This document shows, one piece after another, positions 1-9,751 of a stretch of DNA of 64,000 nt. Every line of letters starts with the position of its first letter. Position 1 is the first letter of the stretch. This stretch comes from CAWJHE01 sp963842455. GTDB lineage: Bacteria > Chloroflexota > Anaerolineae > Anaerolineales > UBA4823. The stretch lies in contig CAWJHE010000010.1 in assembly GCA_963842455.1 (NCBI GenBank), positions 1-64,000 of the forward strand, given 5' to 3'. The position numbers and the translations under genes were made by a program. Under the pieces are notes generated by a model. That model was given only the letters and a program-made list of their open reading frames with translations. It was not told the origin of the DNA and made no database searches.

Positions 1-11
1 TTTTGTAAAAT

Positions 12-59
12 AAAAACCGACCACCTTGGCTGAAAATTAACATTGAAAAACCGACCACC
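12..59. repeat. IS21 left-end transposase-binding repeats
   Basis: Two direct copies of AAAAACCGACCACC lie at 12-25 and 46-59, spaced 34 bases start to start. They match, in inverted orientation, the copies at the right end (2544-2625). Multiple terminal repeats bound by IstA are normal for IS21 elements. Confidence 0.85.
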
Positions 60-104
60 GAAGCTCAAACTCCGGGTACGATAACGAACCTGGAGGAAAA
101 GGAG

Positions 105-1615
105 ATGAGAACGGTGGAAGATTACGAAGAGATAAGGCGAGCATATTTTATAAACAAGCAGAGCATCCGGGCAATCCATCGAACACTCGGATATGACCGA
201 GAAACGATCCGCAAAGCCATAGTCGATGCAGCGCCGATGCGATACACGCTGAAGAAAGCGCGTGAAGCGCCGGTGATTGGACCTTACCAACAACGAATAG
301 ACGAGCTGTTGGCAGAGAGCAAGAAGCAAAAACGGAAACAGCGTTATACAGCGCATCGTATCTACGAGATCCTGCGAAGTGAAGGCTACACGGGTAGTGA
401 AGGAGCGGTGCACAACTACGTCAGCCGGGAGCGTCGGAAGGGCGAGTACAAGGAGAAGTACATTCCATTGGAGTTCGACCCTGGGCAAGATGGGCAGGTA
501 GATTGGGGGGAAGCGGATGTGATCCTGAACGGGGAACGGGTGACAGTGCAACTCTTCATTTTGCGGCTTAATTACTCGAAAGCGCGTTCGTGATGGCGTT
601 TCCGTTTCAAAAGCAGGAAGCGTTTTTCGAAGGTCACAACCAGGCATTCCGGTTTTTTGGCGGTGTGATCCGAAGGCTGACCTACGACAACTTGAAAACG
701 GCGGTGTACAAAATCCTGGCTGGGCGCAACCGACAAGAGCAGGACAGCTTCAAGAAGTTTCGCAGTTACTACCTGTTTGAGAGCAACTACTCCAACCCGG
801 CTCAAGGCCATGAGAAGGGTGGCGTGGAGAACGATGTGGGTTATGTGCAACGCAACTTTATGGCACCGTTGCTGCAAGTAAGCAGCTATGAAGAACTGAA
901 CGCTATTCTGTGGAAGGCCTGCCAGGAGAACTTCCATCGGCGGGTACGAGGCCAACTGGCCAGTGTCAGCGAGTTGCTGACAGATGAGCGCAGCATGTTT
1001 TTACCCTTACCCAGAAAGTTGTTCCCCGCCTGTATCAGTTATCCGGTCAAATCGAATGGGTATAGCCAGGTAGATTTGGATACTAACCGTTACTCCGTGC
1101 CAGTTGAGCATGGCAACGACCAATTAGTACTGCGAGCTTACCCATTTAGGGTTGAGATATTGTTTGGCAAGGATGTAATCGCCACTCATCTCCGTTGTTT
1201 TGGTCACCAACAGGATATTCTGGACCCAATGCACTATCTAACCCTGCTGGAACAGCGTCCTGGAGCCTTTGAACATGCCAAACCACTGCGCTATTGGCGC
1301 AAACATTGGCCAAAGGACTATGATCGCTTGCTGGAAGCCTTACGTGACCGCTTACCAGGTGGGCAGGGAGTGAGAGAATTCATTGCAGTCCTCAAACTGC
1401 ACCACGATCACCCGGCAGACCAGATCCAGCAAGCCGTCCATGCTGCCTTGGAAGTGGGCGCTGCCAGCCTTGATGGCGTGCTGCTGTACCTGCGCCAGTC
1501 ACAGGTTGGTCAGCCACATTTTCCCACATTGGAAGCCGAACGCTTTTCCACCCTGGCTGCTTATGGCAACCAACCGGTGAACTTGCAGCAATATGACTTG
1601 CTGGCGACGAGGTGA
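105..1615 (+). pseudogene. istA: IstA transposase of IS21 family, frame-broken
   Basis: The first part (105-593) has an N-terminal helix-turn-helix and the start of the DDE integrase core, with FDPGQDGQVDWGEADV carrying the first catalytic Asp. It stops at TGA 591-593. The second part continues in another frame from about 584 with AFVMAFPFQKQEAFFEGHNQ, the normal continuation, and includes VIRRLTYDNLKTAV and HEKGGVENDVGYVQR. A single frame change near 576-583 therefore splits a gene of about 500 residues, the usual IstA length. It is read here as one gene with a one-base loss, either true decay or a sequence error. IstB follows after 3 bases, as in other IS21 elements. Confidence 0.88.
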
Positions 1616-1618
1616 AGC

Positions 1619-2364
1619 ATGGAGCGCAACGACTTGCTTAAATCCTACTTGCGCCAGCTACGTTTGCCAAACTTCGCCCGTAATTACCAGGCTTTTGCTG
1701 CCGATGCTGCCCGCAGCAACCTGGATTACACTCGCTATTTACTGGCTCTCGCTGAGCAAGAAGTGAGCAAGCGAGAGCAGAATCGCATCCAGAAACGGAT
1801 GCAAGGCAGCCCGCTTCCCGATGCTCAAAGAGCTGGCAGATTTTGACTTCTCAGCTTTGCCTGAGCTTAACAAAGCCCAAGTAATTGATCTGTCCCGTGG
1901 GGAATACATCCCGCAAACGCGAGCCAATTGTGTTCATCGGCAATCCTGGACTGGGAAAAACTCACCTGGCGATTTCGTTGGCCTTATCTGCCTGCCGCCA
2001 GGGACGCAAAGTCCGCTTTTGGACGGCTGCCGGACTGGTGAATGAACTGCTTCACGCTCAGGATGAGCACCGCCTGAACCGTTTTGTTGCGACTGCGCTT
2101 AAGCTTGACCTGATTGTGCTAGACGAGTTCGGCTTCATCCCCTTCTCAGCCTGCGGCGCCCATGCGCTCTTCACTTTTTGCTCGGAAGTCTACGAGCGAC
2201 TGGCGCTGATCTTGACCACGAACCTCAAGTTCGCCGATTGGATACAAGTACTGGGTGATGAACGCCTCACCGCAGCTTTGCTCGATCGCATCACCCACCA
2301 TGCTCACATCCTGGAGCTGGTTGGCGAATCCTTCCGCTTTCGAGAGCGCTTTCGGAATGGCTGA
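1619..2364 (+). pseudogene. istB: IstB ATPase of IS21 family, twice frame-broken
   Basis: IstB is the AAA+ helper ATPase of IS21 transposition. The N-terminal helical part (1619 to about 1810) breaks near 1804-1809, where CAAGGCAG reads as having one extra A, and resumes as ARFPMLKELADFDFSALPEL. A second extra base near 1910-1914 moves the frame to KREPIVFIGNPGLGKTHLAI, the Walker A segment (GNPGLGKTH). Walker B follows as DLIVLDEFGFIP. The summed length, about 248 residues, is normal for IstB. Both breaks look like single insertions. Confidence 0.88.
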
Positions 2365-2543
2365 GAAAGGTTTATCGCTTTGTGACCATTGCCAGGACAG
2401 AAAAAAAGAGCAGAGAGTGCCGGTTTCCCGGTCGCAGTCTCTGCCCTGGCAACGGTGCTCGCTCGGCGCTCAGGTCGCTCCTCAGCGTTGCCCTATCCTC
2501 CGCTCGAGCGATGCGATTCTTACCACGCTGGTGTGGGATGGCT

Positions 2544-2625
2544 GGTGGTCGGTTTTTCGTTGTGAATTTTTAATAATCTGATTGCTTAGGTGGACGGTTT
2601 TTCGTGATTAAAGTGGTCGGTTTTT
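2544..2625. repeat. IS21 right-end transposase-binding repeats
   Basis: Three inverted copies of the left-end motif occur here: GGTGGTCGGTTTTT at 2544-2557, GGTGGACGGTTTTT (one mismatch) at 2589-2602 and GTGGTCGGTTTTT at 2613-2625. The outermost copy lies 9 bases inside the proposed right terminus at 2634. Confidence 0.85.
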
Positions 2626-2728
2626 CAATTGACAAAAACACTTTGCTCCTTTGAAAGGGCTAAAACAACAGAACAGGGTTGTGGTATAAAATGATGTGAT
2701 GGAAAAGAAAAAAATGTAGATAATCAAC

Positions 2729-3620
2729 ATGGCACAACCTGGTTATATTTATATACTAATCAATCAATCACTTCCGGATTTGATAAAGATCGGAAGGACG
2801 AATTGAGATCCAGAAGATCGGGCAAGAGAATTATCTTCCGCAACCGGCGTGGCTTCGCCTTTTCGAGTCGTTTATTATCTAACTTGTCTGGATAGTTGTC
2901 TTCTAGAAAAGAATATTCATTCAAGATTAGAACTCTTTCCGAGTTTCCAATAATCGAGAATTTTTTGAGATACCCGTTCCAGAAGCTATCAATGTGCTCA
3001 TTGAGGAACACAATCAAATCGGAAATCTGTCTCAATCCACAGAGTTTTCTAAAGAGACCGGCTTATTGACGGATGATACTCAACCGATATGCGTCACAAG
3101 AAAAGAAAAATCCTTTGATGCTCCTGGAAAGGAACTATTTGAGATTGGTAATGACTATCTCTATGGGAATGGCGATACTCTTCAGGACTGTGATGAGGCG
3201 TATTCATATTTTATCAAAGCATCAAAACTTGGTTTCCCAAAAGCATTTGATATGTTGGGTGATATGACCATGAGGGGACTTGGTTGTAAAGCAAATCGCA
3301 AAAAAGGAATAGATTTTTACCTGAAAGCAGTTTCATCAGGTTACGATTTTTCTTGGGCAAAACTGGCCAGGAATTACTTCTATCATCGACAAATTGATAA
3401 TGAAGAGAAATGCTGGGCAAAATTTTTTACAAGCATTCATTTTCATGATTATAAAGAAGAGTTACCGGATTATTTAAGCCAATATCTTCTCAATTGCGTC
3501 ATGCTCAAACGTTCGATATATTATCGTGAACAAATAGTCTGCTACAGAGACGAAACGCTTGCTTTTATAAGGAATTTGGCAATTAAGGAATTTACGTACA
3601 AGAACTCATCGTTATTATGA
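2729..3620 (+). pseudogene. T5orf172 (GIY-YIG-like) plus Sel1-repeat protein, broken
   Basis: Starting at ATG 2729 the reading MAQPGYIYILINQSLPDLIK resembles the start of T5orf172/Mug113 domains, which are GIY-YIG-like nuclease folds. An in-frame TGA at 2804-2806 stands where CGA or AGA (Arg) would be expected, because the family sequence DPEDRARELSSATGVASPF continues in the same frame. A one-base shift near 2925-2940 then leads to RVSNNREFFEIPVPEAINVL and on to the C-terminal half, which has Sel1-like repeats (for example EIGNDYLYGNG, ADMLG-type helices around 3160-3330). Fusion of these two domains is a known bacterial architecture. The region is AT-rich compared with the flanking housekeeping genes. 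Role unknown; island context suggests defence or mobile DNA. Confidence 0.6.
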
Positions 3621-3678
3621 ATTGCGATACACCTATAGGTTGTTGAAGAATCTATAGGATGACAGCCTAGGAGATGAA

Positions 3679-4685
3679 ATGAAAAGTCAGTTTGTCGATT
3701 ATTATCTCATCCAAACAGATGAGTTGCGATCTCTGATGGTATCTGTAGCAGAAAACCCATCATATGCTAACCTATTATGGGACCGATTTGATTATAAAAA
3801 TAATCTTGCTTTAGGTAATTATTTTCACGCCCATAGAAAATTGGTAAGCCTTCTTCATTCATGTCAGAACATTGATTATGAACTCTATGAAAAATGTCAT
3901 AAAGGAACACCATTCTATTGGTTAGGAATGATCAATTACTACCTGCGTAATTATCAAGAAGCAACTTTTTTTTCGAGGCTGCTGTGGCTCAAGATTTAAG
4001 GTTAAACATAGATCCGATTTTGAATCCAACACCAGCGATTTATTTTTTAACATTACAGGGTGATAAAGATAATCAGGCAGCCTATAGATTAGTTCAAGTT
4101 ACCGAACAAAAGGTAAAAAGAATAATTCATATTTATAACAATTTGCCAGGTAGATCACAAGATATTCCAGACTTAACATTGGAAAAAATTCGTGAGAAAT
4201 TTCTTTTTCCAGCTTTAAGTCCAAACCTTCCTGAATGGCGGACTTTGACGACAACTTTTATTACATTTTTTGTTGAGTGGGATGATAACAATGAACTTTT
4301 CGATCTTCGCCAAGGAGATGGTACTATTGAACCTTTTTTCTTACATTTAATAAAAGGATGTGTACTCTTTGAGAGTTTGTTAAAAAACAACCGATCGAAA
4401 CCAGTCATCGGTGCAAATACCTTAGGAAGATTGTTTAATTTTCTCCATGAAGAACTGGGTGTATCTAGAAATCTTAAATTTAGAGATGCAAAATTCTCCG
4501 GAATCGTTGATGATTTAAAGGGAATTGATGATAGTGTCGAAAACTCGATCATTATCACTTGCAAGGTTAGAAATTCACTAGCACATAATTTTGGTTGGAA
4601 TGTAAATTTGGAGAAAGATCAATATTTTCGACTATTCTATTTGATAGCTGCTACCTGTTTTCATGCAATAAACAGTTTGTACTAA
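3679..4685 (+). CDS. Uncharacterised protein with HEPN-like R-X4-H motif (frameshifted)
   Basis: Two overlapping frames join into one protein of about 335 residues. The break lies in a run of eight T at 3966-3973: with nine T the reading continues as TFFFEAAVAQDLRLNIDP. I do not recognise the N-terminal two thirds, which look helical. The C-terminal part has CKVRNSLAHNFGWNVNL, with R-N-X3-H matching the R-X4-6-H signature of HEPN RNase-fold domains, preceded by helices. HEPN proteins are common in defence and toxin-antitoxin loci, and this gene lies directly upstream of a type I restriction-modification set. The HEPN assignment is by motif and context only. Low GC compared with neighbours suggests acquisition. 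Confidence 0.55.
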
Positions 4686-4727
4686 AGTCCTTATGAGCGC
4701 AAAAGATACATGAAAGAATCTGTAAGT

Positions 4728-4733
4728 TATAAT
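4728..4733 (+). promoter_or_regulatory. Possible -10 box upstream of hsdM
   Basis: TATAAT occurs 108 bases before the hsdM start in an AT-rich gap. The hexamer at the expected -35 distance (GATACA, 4705-4710) is poor, so this is only a weak candidate. Confidence 0.3.
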
Positions 4734-4840
4734 TACCTATAAATCCATTTTATCTATTTCAAATGACAAAACTAACTTTCCTGCGCTTCACCTGATCGAG
4801 CAATCTTATCGCCAAGCACTATAACCCTGGAGGCAACACT

Positions 4841-6420
4841 TTGACACAAAACCACCTCGACATCTCCACCCTCGAATCCTGGCTCTGGGAGGCAGCCTGC
4901 AAAATCCGTGGACCGGTGGATGCCCCCAAATTCAAAGATTACATCCTGCCGCTCATCTTCCTCAAGCGCCTTTCCAATGTTTTCTCCGATGAAGTTCAAT
5001 CCCTGGGTGATGAATTTGGCAGCCCAGAGTTTGCTCAAGAACTGGTCGAAGTCGATCATAACCTGGTGCGCTTTTACATTCCACCCAAGTCGCGCTGGTC
5101 CTTCCTGGCACAACTTTCCAGTATTGGATTGGGTGAAGCCCTCACAGATGCGGTGCGCGGCGTTACGCGCGAGAACAATAAGCTGGCTGGCGTGATCGAT
5201 GTTACCGACTTCAACGCCACCACATCTGGTCAGCGCATCGTGAGTGACGACCACTTGCATCAATTGGTCCAGGTGCTCAACAAGCATCGCCTTGGTTTGC
5301 GGGACGTAGAGCCCGATATCCTGGGTAGGGCTTACGAATACCTTCTAAGAAAATTCGCCGAAGGTCAGGGGCAGAGCGCCGGCGAATTCTACACCCCGCG
5401 TATGGTGGGTGTGCTGATGGCCAAAATCCTGGCACCGCAGCCAGGCATGACCGTCTACGATCCTGCCTGCGGTTCAGGCGGCTTATTGATCAAGTGTCAC
5501 CTGGAGCTTCTCGAAAGATTTGGGGAACCTAACCCAACCCCTCCTTAAGGGGAGATGTGCATAAGGTGTTGCCAACCACCGTTGCGCCTCTCCAGGTCTA
5601 TGGGCAGGAGATCAACCCGGTAACCTTTGCTATGGCCCGCATGAACGCTTTCATCCATGATATCGAAGCCGAGATTGCCCTGGGTGATACCATGGACACC
5701 CCGCGTTTCCTCCAGGATGGTGGCGGTCTGCGCCTATTCGACCTGGTAACTGCCAACCCGATGTGGAACCAACCCTTCCCGACCAGTCTGTATGAGAACG
5801 ATGCCTTCGAGCGCTTTAACCGCGGCATCCCGCCTGGTTCCAGCGCTGATTGGGGCTGGGTGCAGCATATGACGGCCTCTCTGGGTCCGAATGGGCGCAT
5901 CGCGGTGGTCCTGGATACCGGCTCAGTATCTCGGGGTAGCGGCAACCAGGGTTCTAATCGCGAGCGCGATATCCGCAAGCAGTTTGTCGAAGATGATCAG
6001 TTGGAAGCCGTCTTTCTGCTGCCCGAGAACTTATTCTATAACACCACTGCGCCAGGGATCGTTCTGGTGCTCAACAAAGCTAAGCGCCATCCAGGTGAAA
6101 TTCTGCTGGTGAATGCCGGCAACTTGTTTGTCAAGGGTCGCCCCAAGAATGAGCTGACCGATGAGCATGTGGCAAAGATCGCAACGCTCTACCAGGAATG
6201 GGTAACAGAAGAAAGCCTTTCTTCCATAATTACCACCGCCGAGGCTGCCCGCAACGATTACAACCTCAGCCCCAGCCGCTATGTCAGCATCAATGGCGAA
6301 GAACCCGTTCTGCCATTGGAAGAAGCGGTTGTCTTGTTGAGTGAGGCTGAAGAAGAACGGGCGGAAGCAGACAAGGCGCTCCAGGGAGTGTTAGCCCAGT
6401 TGGGATTGGCAAGGGAGTGA
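4841..6420 (+). CDS. hsdM: Type I restriction-modification DNA methyltransferase subunit HsdM (interrupted)
   Basis: N6-adenine methyltransferase subunit of a type I restriction-modification enzyme. The start is TTG 4841, set by GGAGG at 4829-4833 seven bases upstream. The N-terminal helical domain (KFKDYILPLIFLKRLS) is followed by EFYTPRMVGVLM, the SAM-binding motif DPACGSGGLLI and the catalytic variant NPMWNQPF. The frame stops at TAA 5546-5548 and resumes from about 5566 with LPTTVAPLQVYGQEINP. The break coincides with an insert containing a palindromic repeat (5527-5553), in the loop after the SAM motif. If the repeat is real, the protein is truncated or needs reinitiation at GTG 5557; a base error may also contribute. 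hsdS follows after 7 bases. Confidence 0.9.
5527..5553. repeat. Palindromic repeat inserted in hsdM
   Basis: The segment CCTAACCCAACCCCTCC followed by TTAAGGGGAG forms an imperfect hairpin, and interrupts the hsdM frame at a variable loop. It resembles, in reverse complement, the segment at 10645-10680 inside hsdR, and more distantly the cluster at 19363-19519. It looks like a REP/MITE-type repeat. Confidence 0.55.
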
Positions 6421-6427
6421 GTTTTTT

Positions 6428-7771
6428 ATGATTGATGGCACCTACAATGAAGCACAATTAGATCTAATGCCCAAAGACTGGAAACTTGTAACTCTAGGTG
6501 AAATAATATCAAATAACACGCTTTGGGTGAAAAATGGGTATGCACAAGGTGGATACAATCAGGACGGGTTGGGAATCCCACAATTAAGACCCTTCAATAT
6601 AACTTCTCAAGGCTCTATCGATTTTAGTTTAATCAAGTACGTTGAGCCGCCTCCAAAAGAAAGTCAATATTGGGTTAATCCTGCCGATGTTATATTCAAT
6701 AACACTAATAGTGAAGAACTTGTAGGAAAAACTGCATATTTTAGCCTGAATGGAAAATTTGTGCTTTCCAACCATATGACTATTATGCGAGTCTTGGATC
6801 AAAACTCTCTTGATAGTTATTGGTTAGCTCATGTAATGTATTATTTCTGGCACACGGGATTATTCAAAGCGATATGTCGCCGCCACGTAAACCAAGCTAG
6901 TATTAGCCTTGCGCATATCAACGGGATTACCATCCCTCTCCCACCTCTCCCTGAACAGCGCGCCATCGCCCAGGTGCTGAGCACTGTACGCCAGTCCATC
7001 GAAGCCACCAAGCAGGTCATCGCTGCTGCCCGCGAGCTAAAGCGTTCTCTGATGAAGTACCTGTTCACCTACGGGCCTGTGCCCATCGACCAGGCTGACC
7101 AGGTGGTGTTAAAGGAGACGTCGATTGGACCAGTGCCAGAGGAGTGGGAGGTTGATATTCTTGGTAATTTTATTCGCCAAACACAATACGGATCGAATCT
7201 GAGAGCAGAAAAAAATGGTATGTATCCAATATTGCGGATGAACAATCTAAAAGATGGGATAATTGACAAATTTGACTTGAAATACGTAGATCTGGATCGA
7301 CAAACATTCCAGAATTTTCAATTAGAAGAAGGAGACTTACTTTTTAATCGTACGAATAGTTATGAGCTTGTGGGCAAAACATCTATATTCGAGTTAAAGG
7401 GTGAGTTTATTTTCGCATCATACATTGTAAAAATTCAAACAGATGATGAAGTACTAAAACCTAAATATCTGAACTTTTATATGAATTGGGAAAAAACTCA
7501 AGAAAGATTAAAAAGTTTAGCAACAAGAGGTGTGAGTCAATCAAATATTAGTGCAACGAAGCTGCGTAGCTTTACAATAAAGGTGCCTTCAATAAAAGAA
7601 CAAATAAGAATTTCTGAAATGTTGGACCATATAGAACAAAAAATCGATTATGAAGTGCAACGGGTTTCCGCTCTTGAATCCCTATTCAATAGCCTACTTT
7701 ACAACCTGATGACGGGCAAGGTAAGAATAAATCAACTGACTGGTTTTAACGAACAGGAGGAAACGTTATGA
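6428..7771 (+). CDS. hsdS: Type I restriction-modification specificity subunit HsdS
   Basis: Target-recognition subunit of the type I enzyme, 447 residues, with the usual duplicated plan: a target recognition domain (about 20-175), a conserved helical spacer with PLPPLPEQRAIAQVLSTVRQ (about 178-215), a second recognition domain (about 235-400), and a second helical segment with IKEQIRISEMLDHIEQKI (about 400-430). The two recognition domains each contain an F/LFNRTNSYELVGKT-like segment (FNNTNSEELVGKT and FNRTNSYELVGKT), showing internal duplication. The recognition domains are AT-rich while the spacer is GC-richer, typical of domain exchange. The ATG overlaps nothing; the stop overlaps the next start as ATGA. 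Confidence 0.92.
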   Translation: MIDGTYNEAQLDLMPKDWKLVTLGEIISNNTLWVKNGYAQGGYNQDGLGIPQLRPFNITSQGSIDFSLIKYVEPPPKESQYWVNPADVIFNNTNSEELVGKTAYFSLNGKFVLSNHMTIMRVLDQNSLDSYWLAHVMYYFWHTGLFKAICRRHVNQASISLAHINGITIPLPPLPEQRAIAQVLSTVRQSIEATKQVIAAARELKRSLMKYLFTYGPVPIDQADQVVLKETSIGPVPEEWEVDILGNFIRQTQYGSNLRAEKNGMYPILRMNNLKDGIIDKFDLKYVDLDRQTFQNFQLEEGDLLFNRTNSYELVGKTSIFELKGEFIFASYIVKIQTDDEVLKPKYLNFYMNWEKTQERLKSLATRGVSQSNISATKLRSFTIKVPSIKEQIRISEMLDHIEQKIDYEVQRVSALESLFNSLLYNLMTGKVRINQLTGFNEQEETL

Positions 7772-8784
7772 CATTGTGGCTTGTACGGGCAGGCAGACAT
7801 GGTGAGCGTGAAGTGTTCAATCTTCAAAATAAATTGGTCTCGATCGGCTGGGAAGATGTAGGTGATTTATCCAACATTCACAATAAAGAGACAATAAAAA
7901 CCCTTTTAGAAGAAACTTATCCGACAAGAAGCAAAAATTCGATACAGGTTTGGGTTCGTCAACTTTGGAATTTCGCCACCGATATCCAAATCGGGGACTT
8001 GGTTGCCATGCCATCAAAACAACAGGCTGTCATCTATATCGCTGAAGTCATCGGTCCATATCGCTTTGAACCAACGAATCCTATCGACAATCGCCATGTT
8101 AGAAAAGTAAACTGGCTGGGCGAAATTCCTCGCAATAAAATCTCAAACGATTTACTTTACTCGCTTAGTGCGCCGCCGACAATTAATCCTGTCCGTGTAA
8201 CGGATGCAGAAGAACGTGTGCGGAGGATGCTGGAAGGAAAGGAAGATGGGCTAAGCATACTCACGGATGTCATTAATGAAAATGGAGGCGAAACAGAATT
8301 TGATATCGAGGAATTTACCAGGGATCAGATCCGGAAATTCATTAACAGTAAGTTCAAAGGTCATGCTCTTTCTCGTTTAGTAGGTGGTATCCTTGCGGCT
8401 CAAGGTTATCAAGTGTATGTCTCACCGGAAGGGCCTGATGGAGGCGTGGATGTGATTGCTGGCAAAGGCGCTTTGGGATTTGAAGCTCCTCGTCTGGTTG
8501 TCCAGGTAAAATCGCGGGAAGAGCCGATCGATATCGGTGATGTACGTGAGCTAAATGGCGTCCTTGGAAATTTCAATGCCGAACAAGGATTGATTGTTTC
8601 TTGGGGTGGCTATCGAAATTCGGTAGGAAGAGAGATCGCTCAGCGGTTCTTCAAGACACGCTTGTGGGATTCGGACGAGTTGGTCAGACAATTGCAGGAA
8701 AATTATGACCAGCTGCCAGATGATATTCAAGCGGAGTTGCCTGTTAAACGTATCTGGGTTTTGGCTCGGGATGAAGAAGAGTAG
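7768..8784 (+). CDS. Mrr-type restriction endonuclease with N-terminal EVE/PUA-like region
   Basis: The 338-residue protein starts inside the hsdS stop (ATGA overlap), so it is translationally coupled to the modification genes. The N-terminal half (about 1-140) begins with WLVRAGRHGEREVF and contains IQIGDLVAMPSK, resembling EVE/PUA-like modified-base-binding modules. The C-terminal half (about 200-320) is an Mrr-like PD-(D/E)XK nuclease: GPDGGVDVIAGKG supplies the Asp and RLVVQVKSRE the Q-X-K triad. Proteins of this type can act as modification-dependent or accessory restriction enzymes. The family call is firm for the nuclease domain. The N-terminal call is inference. Confidence 0.8.
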   Translation: MTLWLVRAGRHGEREVFNLQNKLVSIGWEDVGDLSNIHNKETIKTLLEETYPTRSKNSIQVWVRQLWNFATDIQIGDLVAMPSKQQAVIYIAEVIGPYRFEPTNPIDNRHVRKVNWLGEIPRNKISNDLLYSLSAPPTINPVRVTDAEERVRRMLEGKEDGLSILTDVINENGGETEFDIEEFTRDQIRKFINSKFKGHALSRLVGGILAAQGYQVYVSPEGPDGGVDVIAGKGALGFEAPRLVVQVKSREEPIDIGDVRELNGVLGNFNAEQGLIVSWGGYRNSVGREIAQRFFKTRLWDSDELVRQLQENYDQLPDDIQAELPVKRIWVLARDEEE

Positions 8785-8819
8785 GTTCTAGAAAAACAAT
8801 TTCATTTAGTGAGGAAAAC

Positions 8820-9131
8820 ATGCCAAAAACATGGGCAGAACGAAGTCATTTTGAGTATTCAGGTTCAGTCGAAGCAGGCACAGAAATTATTTATGGAAAT
8901 GGCTGGAAAGTGTTTGTGTCGAATGAGCAGTATGGCGTTTTACGAAAGCACTTCAGGGACCTGATTATCCCAGTTGGAACTTCTCGTACAGCGCCACCCG
9001 CAGACAGCCTGGGCGCTTGGCTTCAATCTAATGTAACAAAATCTGCTATTGTGTCTTATGTAGGCCCCATTTTGGTTCTTGAGGGATATGCAATTCGTGT
9101 GGGGAAACATGAAATCAACATTTTTAGGTAG
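8820..9131 (+). CDS. Small uncharacterised protein in restriction island
   Basis: A 103-residue protein with GAGG eight bases before ATG 8820. I do not recognise a family. It shows alternating beta-like segments (EIIYGNGWKVFVSNEQYGVL, SAIVSYVGPILVLEGYAIRV) and no membrane segment or signal peptide. It follows the Mrr gene by 35 bases on the same strand, so it is likely co-transcribed with the restriction genes. Confidence 0.55.
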   Translation: MPKTWAERSHFEYSGSVEAGTEIIYGNGWKVFVSNEQYGVLRKHFRDLIIPVGTSRTAPPADSLGAWLQSNVTKSAIVSYVGPILVLEGYAIRVGKHEINIFR

Positions 9132-9134
9132 GTT

Positions 9135-9289
9135 ATGATATTTTATGTATTCATAAAAGATGTTGACTACGTGAATAATTGGGAAGGTTATGTACCTTAA
9201 TCCGAAAGGCTAACTCAACAAACGTGTTCATCGCCGTGAAAGGAAATGAAATCGATATGTTTGAGTTTTTTCTGAATGATCAAGGATAA
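9135..9289 (+). pseudogene. Possible remnant of a small gene
   Basis: ATG 9135 opens 22 codons (IFYVFIKDVDYVNNWEGYVP) to a TAA near 9201; a different frame then reads RKANSTNVFIAVKGNEIDMF to a TAA at 9287-9289. One base missing near 9200 would join them into a protein of about 51 residues. This is weak evidence and may be chance. Confidence 0.2.
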
Positions 9290-9318
9290 TTGTATAAAAA
9301 ACTTGAAAGGACAATGTG

Positions 9319-9711
9319 ATGGTTAAAGAAATTGAAAAATCTATTCTGTTTGTAATACATAATATGCACTTCACCGCAAATCAGCTAGTAATATGCAACG
9401 CTTTTTATAATTCTTTACCCTCAGGTATAACCTTGGATACATTAGCAATGAAGATTGGTAAACAATCACAAGGTGAGATTGGTGGAATACTTAGTCAAAT
9501 GGCCCAAATAATAGATAAGCTGGAAAACCCAGGTGAAAAGTATGGGTTCACTGGTTATTTGCTTTTTTTTGAGCGGTTTCAAGGGGATTTACATAAAATC
9601 CGACCAGAGTTTAGGCGAGTTCTAGACCAACATAGTGAATTAAAAAAATGTATGACATTATCTTTTGATCAAGTTTATGAACAATATAAGGATGGAATAA
9701 CCCTTCAATAG
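9319..9711 (+). CDS. Uncharacterised protein in restriction island
   Basis: A 130-residue protein; ATG 9319 is preferred over GTG 9316 because GAAAGG at 9305-9310 sits eight bases before it. It is lysine and isoleucine rich, mostly helical, with segments such as TLAMKIGKQSQGEIGGILSQ that could form a winged-helix-like region. No family is recognised. Low GC, like the HEPN-like gene, sets it apart from hsdR. Its placement between the Mrr gene and hsdR suggests a cargo or immunity-type gene, but nothing in the sequence shows a function. Confidence 0.55.
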   Translation: MVKEIEKSILFVIHNMHFTANQLVICNAFYNSLPSGITLDTLAMKIGKQSQGEIGGILSQMAQIIDKLENPGEKYGFTGYLLFFERFQGDLHKIRPEFRRVLDQHSELKKCMTLSFDQVYEQYKDGITLQ

Positions 9712-9751
9712 GCGCATCGCACTTTTTGGATCAATCCAAATATTCTGCGAA

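Larger units (their letters stand above)
4..2634. mobile_element. IS21-family insertion sequence, degenerate
   Basis: The element carries the istA-istB gene pair of the IS21 family on the plus strand. The left end reads TGTAAAAT followed by AAAAACCGACCACC, and the right end, read inward on the other strand, is TGTCAATTG followed by AAAAACCGACCAC, so the ends are matching TG...CA termini with internal transposase-binding repeats. Both genes are frame-broken, so the copy is either dead or mis-sequenced. Only three bases lie left of the element, so a target duplication cannot be tested. It borders a restriction-modification island. Confidence 0.9.

Noticed and set aside
4772..5287. Minus-strand gene opposite hsdM
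   Set aside because: It is the antisense shadow of a clearly conserved methyltransferase and has no motif or ribosome-binding site.
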